This document shows positions 55,335-64,000 of a stretch of 64,000 nt of DNA, one piece after another. Under the pieces are notes generated by a model that was given only the letters and a program-made list of their open reading frames with translations, made no database searches and had not been told where the DNA came from. This DNA is from Atriophallophorus winterbourni (taxonomy: Eukaryota > Platyhelminthes > Trematoda > Plagiorchiida > Microphallidae). Both the position numbers and the translations under genes were made by a program. Where the stretch lies: the NCBI GenBank assembly GCA_013407085.1, contig JACCGJ010020258.1, forward strand, positions 1 through 64,000, read 5' to 3'. Within the stretch, counting starts at the first letter, position 1; every line of letters starts with the position of its first letter.

Positions 55335-57235
55335 AGTCCTGCTTCGTAGTAAAAATTTATTACGTTGAGACGTTTAAACTTAACATTGAATGTTCCTCCA
55401 ATATAGATTTCAGATGCTGTAAGAGAGAGCGCCAATGAGTATCCGGATCGGAGTAATCCAGTTTTGCGAAACTAGTGCTTTGTAGCTCGGCCACAGAGCA
55501 CGTTAGTTTACCCTTCTGACGCATTTCCTTCCGTCAGTGTTGCGCCTAGCGCTAAAAGCGTACTCGAATTCTAGGACAACGTGATCGCTTCGTCCGATTG
55601 GTGGTTTATAAACGATATTCTCTACAGTTGTTGGATCTGATGTAAGTATTAGGTCCATGGTAGAAGGCAGGTCTGATCCTCTCATAAGAGTAAATCCAAA
55701 AACGTGGTTCTAAAGGGGTGCATAATCCAAGACGGCACGAAGTTAATTTTCAAGTGTCTCTGATGGATGATCATCCCGGCTATAGAGCTGGGGAAAGTTG
55801 AAATCCCCCATTATTAATATTTGAGTATTGTACCGCGTTGTTACATAGCGCAAAGCATTAATCAGTTTATTGTTCAGGTCGAGAGTAGTCGTCTGCGCTG
55901 AGACAACGACCCTTAGACTTCAATCTCCAACCTAAGGAATTGGTCTCCTGGAAGTAAGAGTCAGAAGCACCAAAGGGTATCAGTTATATCAATGGTCTGA
56001 CGCGTTTATAGCTCTACGATAAAACGATTGCTTGAAGTAGAGTGCTGCTCCTCGACGGCCTGAACGGTTCACGCCGGGAATAAAAGACATGCTGGGCAAA
56101 GAGAGTTAATATCCAACAATGAGGGCATGGAACCAAGTTCTGTTATTGAACTGCGTCTGGCACCGTTTCCTTACATATCTTGGACAATTCGGTTAATTTA
56201 GTGGTGAAGCTGTTTGCGCTTGTATAGATGCACTTAATCGTATTTTTCGTGAGTAATGACTGGTGTAAGCTGAAGTAATTGGTCCGGCTTCTCTGGAGTC
56301 GGACTTAACAAGTAGCGATGAATCATGTGGTATGTGATAAGGCGTAAAACAGTGTGATGCAGCATCCCTCTGAATAGTCAGTGTTTGAGATAGTAAAACT
56401 TGAGAGCTTCTTATTGGTCGCTGACCGCTTGAATCGACAATTGGTTTTCGGTGTGAATTGTTCAGTCCGACTCCAGTTAAGACGGGCCTACGACGTTTTT
56501 TGATGTATTGATTTCTTCCATTTGGATGGAAACGCTGCTATCTGATGTCTTCAGACGAGGGAGTGTTTGACTTATGGCATTGGGTTTGGGTATCATCACT
56601 GGGTAATGTTCGTTTTTCGTTTTTCCATTCCGACCTTACGATTTCAACCATAGCGCTGGTCAAGAACGTATTCTTCAGAGGTTCCAGTCCATCTCCCTTA
56701 TATTTTGGCGAAAAAGAAACTTGAAAAATGTCCACAAAAACGGCATTAAAAATATCTAGAAAACACGCAATGTAGCGCCGTTGCTTGATGTCGTGCTTTA
56801 CGGATTCCTGAATTGATGCTCGAGAAGTATTTTCTGGTACACCAAGTAAAACTATACTTCACGATACCGTTTGTTCCCTGGCCTTCAAGCTACCCTTCTT
56901 TTCTTACCATGGTACATCGGGATATATGAGGCAGTTTGAGTCGAAATCTGTCTTGAGTAGGTACGCAGTCACCAGTACGTTATCGATACCAGTCTCGTAT
57001 TTTAGTGTTACCTTGAGCAAACGAGGTTGACCAATATGAGCTGAAGTTGAGTGGCGAGTTCGACGAGTCACTTTTTCTGCGATTGCATGTTTAATTTGCA
57101 TTAGGTGGAAAAGTTGAGACCATTTCTCGAAGTCGTGTTTCCGTTGAGTTGAGATATAGTCTAATGGAACACATTTGAGCTGGCTGTATGCACGATCAAC
57201 CATAAAAGAGACATGATCACTGTTATATTCTGATC
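55335..57235 (-). pseudogene. L-a LINE copy: ORF1 and endonuclease region, RT missing
   Basis: Minus strand. The ORF1 pieces are 57203-56904 (KHDFEKWSQLFHLMQIKHAIAEKVTRRTRHSTSAHIGQPRLLKVTLKYETGIDNVLV, then IYPDVPW) and 56735-56538 (DIFQVSFSPKYKGDGLEPLKNTFL). Endonuclease: IMGDFNFPQLYSRDD near 55800, then MRGSDLPSTMDLILTSDPTTVENIVYKPPIGRSDHVVLEFEY (55685-55503). The linker ends near 55335 at RSKNKFLLRS. Inverted repeats related to GTCCGGCTC/GAGTCGGAC lie at 56282-56303 and about 56463-56490. Multiple frameshifts. The N-terminal PHD part and the RT are absent. Confidence 0.85.
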
Positions 57236-57289
57236 TCCGTCACCGTTTATCCCATTAGATACAGTGTGATCGACACGGATATTATCTAA

Positions 57290-57658
57290 GATTGTATTTG
57301 AAAATATTTGAGACCGATCGGGAGTCAATAATCATGAAAATAAAGTTTGCAATGGATAGGTTATAGCCTATTTTTGGTAACGTTTCGTTTCTGAATACAG
57401 AAGCTTAGTTAGACCAAAGGTGTTGATACGAGCAGTGTTCAGGTTTAAACGGCATTTTCTTGACCAATCCTGAGCTCTCTATGCTAGACAGGGAGATCAA
57501 GACAATTGATCATACCCCCTAATTGCTGTGTTCATCCCTAAATTGTTTATTAGGTGCACAGGTGCGAGCAGCGCCTGCTGACACACTGCTTACGTAATCA
57601 TGTGCGTATTAGTTTTTATGTTTTCTTTAATCCGTATCCGCTGCAGAACCGAACATCA
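57290..57658 (-). mobile_element. Penelope-like 3' noncoding region
   Basis: Matches the unit at 4817-5213 in order. The ribozyme region at about 57376-57414 is decayed: CTAACTA replaces CTGANGA but GAAACGTTACC and the stem II pairing TTCTG/CAGAA remain. It lies 3' of the GIY-YIG frame at 57842, separated from it by retrozyme sequence. Confidence 0.65.
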
Positions 57659-57841
57659 ATTAACAAGATTATACTTGTATGCCCACTGTTATATAGGGTT
57701 CGCACAACGGACCACGATGTTCAGACACAGAATCACAAAGTGATTCTTGGTCAAAGCACTCAAGGCGCATGTGGATGACCAAAGTCATGTGTTGCTCACA
57801 TTGTCAGGATGGTTATGTGACAACACATTACTTTGTAACAT
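57659..57841. repeat. Retrozyme-like repeat inserted in a Penelope element
   Basis: 57659-57803 matches part of the 242-bp unit (ATATAGGGTTCGCACAACGG; AGAATCAC/GTGATTCT hairpin at about 57728). 57811-57840 is a short piece of the same repeat in the opposite direction. The ribozyme segment is absent. Confidence 0.7.
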
Positions 57842-58371
57842 CAGATTGTTGAGATATCCGCCCCATCCACCTTGTTCACCGCATTCGCCCCAGCCTTTGT
57901 TATTTCAACAGCCTCGGCGTGAAGTCTTTCCCTATAAGATTTCACACCCCGTCTCATCACTTTCACGTTATCAAGATCTACGCTGTGTCCAGTGTCTAGC
58001 ACGTGTTTAGCTAGGGCCGAATCCCGCATCAGTGATTGATATTCACTGGGATTGCGGGGTCGCTTTCCCACTCGTTTCCTGTGTTCGTTTAACCTAGTGC
58101 AGAGTTCTCTAGACGTTTGCCCAATGTAAACACCCGTGCAACCCTTGCAGTTGATTTGGTAGATGCAGTTTGTCGCACAACCTAAAGGACTCTTATCTTT
58201 GAGATGCATTAATACGGAGCGGAGAGTTCTACCTGCCTTATATGTTACTCTAATACCTGCGCTATTCAAGAGTCGACTTATTCCTTCGGAGGCGCGTTTG
58301 ACATACGGTAGAGATACCGTAGCTCGCCAAACCTTTTCCGTCTTCGGTTGCGGATATTTAACTCGGTTCAA
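57842..58371 (-). CDS. Penelope-like GIY-YIG endonuclease domain
   Basis: 176 codons open on the minus strand. The stretch CATNCIYQINCKGCTGVYIGQTSRELCTRLNEHRKRVGKR holds the Cys cluster, the YIG box and the catalytic-type Arg. Later come LAKHVLDTGHSVD and RERLHAEAVEITKAGANAVNKVDGADIS, with the conserved Glu. This is the C-terminal nuclease of a PLE protein, which nicks DNA to prime reverse transcription. The start at MNRVKYPQP is not a true start: the frame is the C-terminal part of a longer RT-endonuclease polyprotein whose RT lies next to it (58372-59173). The domain looks intact; the RT part is not. Confidence 0.85.
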
Positions 58372-59173
58372 TTGGCGTTTAATTAAGCTCTTGGGGTACC
58401 CATGATTTGCAAGTCGGCGACTGACTTCTTCATGAGCTCGTCTCTTATCTGCATCATCACTGCAGAGGCGGTCAAACTTGTAGAATAGCGATTTTGCTAC
58501 GGACTAAAATACCCTTTTAAGGTGCGCAGATTTGAATCTCAAAATGGCATCTGTGTCGATTGCTTTACGATATACCATTGTTTTTATCTTGCCGTTGTCT
58601 TTTAGCGCGAGACAGTCCAAGAACGGAAGTGTCCCTTCCGTAGACTCGGTTTCTTTTGTGACCTAGATTTTCGGGTTCAAGTCTTTTTTACGTTATGATG
58701 ACGAATGTATCGTCGACATAGCGCCACCATATCTTTGGTTTTAACGCTTCGTTTCGCAAAGCTATCTCTTCGAAGTGCTCCATGAACATATTCACAAGCA
58801 CTGGGAAAATGGGTGAGCCCATCGCTGAACCATAGTTTTGCTTGTAAGAAGTGGTTCATATTTAGACAAATTGCTACACCGATGATAATTTTTTGTACAC
58901 TCAAGTTGGTACGATTCTTCAAGGTCATGTCGGAATTGAGTGATTTCCTCGCTAATTCTAAGGCGCTTATAGTGTCAACTTTCGTGAATAAGGAGCTTTC
59001 GTCAAAACTAACCATCATCTCATCCTCCCCAATTGTTACGGTACTTAAGCGACGAACAAAATCAAACGAGTTCTTAATAAACGAATTCGTGTTACCAACC
59101 AGTGGTTTCAATAGCTGGGCATGGTGCTTAGCCAATTCGTGTGTTGGGGATCCAATGACGTCTACAATGGGCG
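58372..59173 (-). pseudogene. Penelope-like reverse transcriptase, damaged
   Basis: Minus strand upstream of the endonuclease. Reads HAQLLKPLVGNTNSFIKNSFDFVRRLSTVTIG and MVSFDESSLFTKVDTISALELARKS (motif A region). A frame-shifted GxAMGSPIFPVLVNMFM follows near 58790. YVDDTF is at about 58705 in another frame, and LPFLD near 58625. Several indels. It ends at 59173 at the inversion junction, just after PIVDVIGSPTHEL. Confidence 0.8.
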
Positions 59174-59174
59174 C

Positions 59175-59632
59175 TGCAAAACAGTATATCTAGTATTATC
59201 AAAAAACAACAACCAGAAAAGATGAACCTTACTCGAGATGAACAACAAGCACTCCTTAAACTGTGAAAAGAAGAGGAAATAGTGAACACTGAGGCAGATA
59301 AAGGCAAGGCAACCCGTCTTTCTAACAGTGATTATAGAGATAATGCAGCGTCACACCTTACTGAAGGTCCGTATCAGGTTATTCATAACCGTAGAGCTAC
59401 GACCATTATGAATAACCGTAAGATGTTTGTTTCAAAACACCTTCGAGGAATTAAGGAAAACCTTGGACAAAGATTATATTTCATGCTCTACCCAAAATCT
59501 GCTCAGACACCCAGGTTTTATGGACTCCAGAATAGACATAAGGTAGGCGTCCCCTTGAGGCCCATTGTAGACGGCATTGGATCCCCAAAAACTTACTATA
59601 ACCGATTCATGGCAAACTTTATCTGTTTGTAA
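59175..59632 (+). pseudogene. Penelope-like RT N-terminal part, inverted relative to its body
   Basis: The plus frame reads ISSIIKKQQPEKMNLTRDEQQALL, one stop, EEEIVNTEADKGKATR, SKHLRGIKENLGQRLYFMLYPKSAQTPRFYGLQNRHKVGVPLRPIVDGIGSP. This is the RT section that should precede 59173 on the minus strand, but it lies on the plus strand beyond the junction. It keeps extra residues (SDYRDNAASHLTEGPYQVIHN) that are deleted from the copy at 8185-9352. Confidence 0.85.
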
Positions 59633-60099
59633 TTTTGTCACATTGTGTATGAAATCTTTTCTGTGTTGGTGACTACGTACAAGTAGCAGATATTTCTAAA
59701 TATTCGTTATGTTAATCACACGATACACCATCAATATGTTGGTCCAAAGCTTTGCGTTCAGGTTATCCATTCGCTGTATTGCAAATCGAGGCAAAATTGA
59801 TTAGCCATGCGTGCATGCCTTGTCGTAAGTTAGCCAATAAAATTTCTTGTCATATTTCAGATCAGATCCACGTATAGATTTAACCCATTGACTCTGATTA
59901 AATCGTTATCTTACTGCGATGACGGGATTTTGTTATCTACGTTTACGACTTATCATTAGTGAAAGATTCACACGGTGGTACAATATGAAACACTGAATTG
60001 TTGTATCTTTCGTATTTAAGCTCATCATTATTATATATCCTCTGCTGTGGTAAGTTTGTAATCAATAATCCTCACTATCGTAATCACATGCTTTGCGGT
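59633..60099. other. Unassigned
   Basis: No recognised gene or repeat. Confidence 0.4.
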
Positions 60100-61140
60100 T
60101 CAGTCTAGATTGCAGAAAAGCAAATAGCTATAAAGGTTAAAAAACCTTACTTTAATGTTTGTGTTTATACGCTTCGTAGGCGGAACAAAGTAATTCCAAT
60201 TCTGACATGCAGTGAGGACATTGCGACCTGAAATATATTTTGGGTATATTTGTTTTTCCAAGTAAGGAGGAATCACAAAACGATTTTAGTAACTTTGGGC
60301 CAACACTGTATTATTTAAAATTAAAGCTCGTAATGTTTGTTTGAATATTATTTCAGTAGTTGATGAACCATTTTCTGGCGGTAAGCTGTTCCATTAAAAG
60401 CATACACGCACTGCGTAATTAGATGCCGTCCTGGCGTTACACACTAATTCGAAGAACAACATGGGGTGATCACGTAGCCCCAGAGGACTATGATGCTGCA
60501 CTGACTCGATTGCTGTTGCTTCGAATATGAGAATCAAATCCAAGGTTGAAGATTAGTCGATACATCTCTGTCAATTGCAGGCATTTACGTGGTTTTAAAG
60601 GAATGAGATTAAACATTTCGTGGTATTTGTACTCAAGTGATTGCTGTGGGTGCAATCGTTAGGTGTAGTGCTGTGGAAGGTTGAAATTACACATTATGAG
60701 TAGTTTGGTTCTGCTCAAGCTTCAGGCGTTACGCATTATTTCTAGCAATATTTTGTTGGTGGCGTCAGATGAGGTGGGTGAGCGGTAAATTACACCAAAG
60801 ATGCAGTTTTCCCCCGATTCCAGGCACAAGCTACACCACACGGTATCCTCCAGCTAAAATTGTGTATCAGTAACCATGGTGCAGTTAAAAGAGCTTGTGG
60901 CAATACCCAGCTACTCAACCACCTGTACTCGGGCGATCTCGGTGAACTTCGTTTACGAAATTCCATAATGTGATCTGTCTGTGTGACCAAGAACTCTGAA
61001 TTTTTATTGATTATGCAAAAATCTAATTCTTGAAAATCAATCGCCATTTGGGCAATAGCTTGGAGGCAATCGATCATAACTTTGTCAAGCTGTCGTTGAA
61101 ATTTCGTTCCAACAGTGTATTTCTGCATCGAATCCCGAGA
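60100..61140 (-). pseudogene. Decayed L-f type LINE, endonuclease and 3' parts
   Basis: Minus strand. 61000-60640 reads in pieces as an endonuclease: a decayed LEDTVWCSLCLESGENCIFGVIYRSPTSSDATNK region near 60840-60760, then LIMCNFNLPQH near 60690. After an internal deletion, 60600-60100 matches the CR1 C-terminal region and the 3' UTR (GCTTTTCTGC...). No frame is intact; the 112-codon frame at 61128-60790 is a mix of frames. Confidence 0.55.
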
Positions 61141-63705
61141 ACACTTTTAGAAGATGATGGTTCCTAGGTCCATCATGAATTTCAGCGAGCATGTCCAAAA
61201 CGCTTCATGTTAAAATGCAACGCTTCGTGGATGAATTATCCGTACGCTACTCTAATGTCCTTTGACGGAAATAAACATGTACATAGTCAAAGGCTTTTAA
61301 CAGGTATATAGCATGCTGGGCAACGATGTGTTTCCGAAGGACCTAATGGGTCGAAAATTACACGCTAAATGTCCAACGCATTAACTGAAGAATTTTGGCA
61401 GTTTAAAATTATACAAACTCGAGATTTATGATTGGTGACAAGTTATATGACATAGTTGCTCTTGCTAGTAGTTATTCATGGATAACCGGCACTCTAATGT
61501 ATAGACTTGCACGGCAATTTTCGATTTCCTAGTCACGAATGACACCGTGAAAATGCATTTCAATCATCCACGTTCCTGACACGAGCATTTGAACCAAGCT
61601 CTAGAACCAAGCCATTTTTTTCTAATGGGTACTCTGAGGAATACGATCCAGCAACCCATATTAAGCCATGATGATCTTGATTGTACGCTATTGATTCAGA
61701 GCAACGGTAGCTCAGGAGTAATTTGCACAATTCAAATGAAACAATCAAAAACCTCAAATTTAAGTAGAAAGTTTAATCAATCACACCATACTCATCTATA
61801 ATATAAAGTGGTGAAGGTTTCGAGGCTGCCATGTGCACTCCAAGGACGATTCGTTTGTGCGCATATTGATTAGCATGACCGAACCTCAACCAACACATGT
61901 CTTGATTAGCTGATGATTTCTTGATTATCATTTCATATCGATCTTTCTATAGGCCAATTCATCATTTGCGTTATCACAGATCAATATTGCCTGAGTTATG
62001 CTCGTGCGATCTCCAAATCTTCCAAATATCAAATGGTCACAATCACAGCAACAAGACAACTGGCAAAAATTAAAACATTTGGACATCGAAAATTGTAATT
62101 TCGACTCTGACTACAGAAATGGCATGAAGGAATTGAACGTGTGGGATATAAGGTAAGATGAATATTAACAAACGGTTGAGATTGAAAATGTGCTCATATG
62201 AATGCTCAACTGAACAATTTTAGTTTGGTTTATGTCTTGCGCTAGGTTATCATGAACCATTTGTGAATATATTTGCCTATAAAACAACTGAACCTTTCAG
62301 TTTTCTGTTTAATTAAATAATAAAATGGCAACGACTTGTTTGTTACTTGTTAGAATAACGGTATTTATGGTGAGATTAACGTGGTGCCAAGGAAGACATG
62401 TAAGATACATTGATAGCTCGCGTGTCGATTCTGGGTCTAAATGATGTTTTATAGCTGCCATTCAAGAAGAATTTAAGTAGTATTTCCGTATTTTTAATCG
62501 ATTGCTAGATTTTCAACATTTTATTTGCAAACGCTCTATTTAAGATACGACCTTCTTGGAGAACGGTGCCGTAATTGCAGACTTGTAAGTGCTGTGTTAG
62601 CTCATATCGAATTTTTGAATGTGTCTGTTATTCAAGATACAATCATAGAAATGGTTTACTTTGTTACAGTTGAATTTCGTTAATCTTCAGTTGCTAGTTC
62701 CCAGGTAGGGTCGCATCTTTGTTATTCCCATCGGATCGCGGTCCGCAAGATGAATACAACGCATTTCGAATTGTTGATATCTTACTGCAATTAAGCGCAA
62801 CACTGGTCTAGCGTAGGCTATGGGTCAGATTGCTAAATTTTGGGTTAATTTTAGATTAAATTCAGATAAACGTGCTGCGATAGACGACCTGTGACGCATT
62901 GAGAGTTCATTTGTCGTATTTGTGTCTGGTTCTTTTAATCTGCGTCCGTCTTACAAAAAAACTCGCTATATTACGAATCAATTTGCATTTTGTTTCGTTA
63001 CATTTTTAGAAGCGGCGGCCTAATTTACCCATTAGCATCGGATCACGGTTCGTCGCTATGCTTTCACCCGCGTCCGAATCGGAGAAATTCGACAAATATA
63101 ATAACAACAGAGGTGAGTACCCCAACGAAACCACAGAGACGATTTTGCGCTTCTTCCACTGATTGTTAGATTTGAAGTATTTTATTTGTTGTTGTGGTTG
63201 TTGTTGACGTTAGTAGATAGAAATCAGTTATGAATGTTCAACGCAAATGCAAGATGTTCTACCGATCCATAGCGCTTGGCTCTACAAACACAGGTTCGGG
63301 ATGGATGATTTCCCCGCCACAATTAACAGCGATAGTACTCAGTTGACCGGTCACATGTCCAACCTATCCGCGCGATATACATCCCAAAGTAGTACCTTTT
63401 TATATTGAGATTGAAAATGACGTTTCAAAAGGCATCCATAAATTGAGTTCTAATCGAATTCCATCATCCTAAACAGCCTTTTTTTTCGCTATGCAATTGT
63501 TTGCACCATTGAACTCATCAAGAGCAGATAAAATAGTTATATATTCTATGGTTCGTAAACACCTAAGAGTTCCCAACGCGCACAGTTTAATAATGTTGTT
63601 TTTATAGCATGAAGGGAAAATATGTGATCATCCTGTCTTTCCATCTGATGAGAATTCCTATAAATCGGGCCATTATATATTGATTATAATTTATAATATT
63701 CTATA
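61141..63705. other. Unassigned, repeat-poor DNA
   Basis: I found no transposon motif and no convincing gene. A short imperfect similarity links 62490-62760 with 63020-63190 (GCATCGGATCACGG-like and TTTTATTTG-containing pieces). Confidence 0.4.
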
Positions 63706-63710
63706 TTTCC

Positions 63711-63770
63711 ACGTTATAATTATAATAATAATAATAATAGTTATAATAATAATTATAATAATAATTATAC
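63711..63770 (+). repeat. TAA-type microsatellite
   Basis: Run of TAA/ATAATA units with a few interruptions. Confidence 0.85.
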
Positions 63771-63778
63771 TTTCCACG

Positions 63779-64000
63779 TTCGGTCAGAATAAAGCTCGAA
63801 CGAGCGACTGGTTCGAAGCAAACGCTTCGGAAATGACTGCTGTGCTGGATGAGAAACGCTCAGCGTTCTTGAGTTTCAAAGGTATGCCAACAGATGAAAA
63901 CTTACGTCTTCTAAGAGCAGCTAGAAATAAGGTCCAACAGACTGCAAGGCGTTGTGCAAACGACTATTGGACTGAAGTTAGCCTCAATATCCAAAAAGCT
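63779..64000 (+). pseudogene. RTE-type LINE fragment, endonuclease-RT linker (runs off the edge)
   Basis: The plus frame reads TSDWFEANASEMTAVLDEKRSAFLSFKGMPTDENLRLLRAARNKVQQTARRCANDYWTEVSLNIQKA. This is typical of the region between the endonuclease and RT of RTE-type proteins, where DWF and DEKR are common. The frame is open to the end of the window. It probably continues to the right. Confidence 0.7.

Overview
This is eukaryotic genomic DNA made almost entirely of decayed, nested retrotransposons. I found no bacterial-style operon, no recognisable host gene, and no tRNA or rRNA. The content is CR1/Jockey-like LINEs whose ORF1 carries a PHD-type zinc finger, RTE-type LINEs with a GC-rich 5' leader, Penelope-like elements (PLEs) with a GIY-YIG endonuclease and hammerhead motifs, and short hammerhead-bearing tandem repeats. 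This mix fits a large repeat-rich invertebrate genome. My best guess is a flatworm, probably a trematode, but that is inference from element types and is not proven by the sequence.

The LINE families are given local names. L-a: 1-212 minus, 1302-2475 minus, 11755-16074 plus, 55335-57235 minus. L-b: 2480-5290, 9666-10035, 18601-23345, and 41235-44158 minus. L-c: 10673-11754 and 16075-16138. L-f: three minus copies at 23.9-32.2 kb, a nearly full copy at 32401-35715, and 60100-61140 minus. L-g: 35716-44383. L-h: blocks at 25.7-27.2, 28.9-30.5, 32.2-32.4, 44.4-47.8 and 53.0-54.7 kb.

Layout. 1-5.3 kb: L-a and L-b pieces, with a PLE 3' unit carrying a hammerhead core inserted into L-b. 5.3-10 kb: RTE tail, RTE endonuclease region and leader (minus), then a 5'-inverted PLE. 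10-16.7 kb: a nest in which an RTE is interrupted by L-c, itself interrupted by L-a. 16.7-23.9 kb: RTE leaders, ORF1 fragments, and an L-b copy interrupted by a retrozyme-like repeat that is in turn interrupted by a 592-bp RTE-leader unit. 23.9-47.8 kb: a 3.28-kb block (L-f minus plus L-h 5' part) present three times; the third copy is split by a 12-kb nest of L-f, L-g, an internally deleted pogo/Tigger-like DNA transposon, and antisense L-b. 47.8-52.5 kb: low-information DNA and a cluster of 242-bp tandem repeats with hammerhead ribozyme cores in both orientations. 52.5-59.6 kb: L-h, L-a and two PLE pieces, one with an intact-looking GIY-YIG domain. 59.6-64 kb: a decayed L-f, unassigned DNA, a TAA microsatellite and the start of an RTE fragment.

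No complete LINE reading frame survives; every ORF2 has frameshifts, deletions or 5' truncation. The most interesting item is the 242-bp repeat at 50.2-51.45 kb. It has a type I hammerhead core with perfectly complementary stem I and a loop-less stem III, is tandemly arranged, and lies in the same window as hammerhead-bearing PLEs. It looks like a metazoan 'retrozyme' (a small circular-RNA retroelement).
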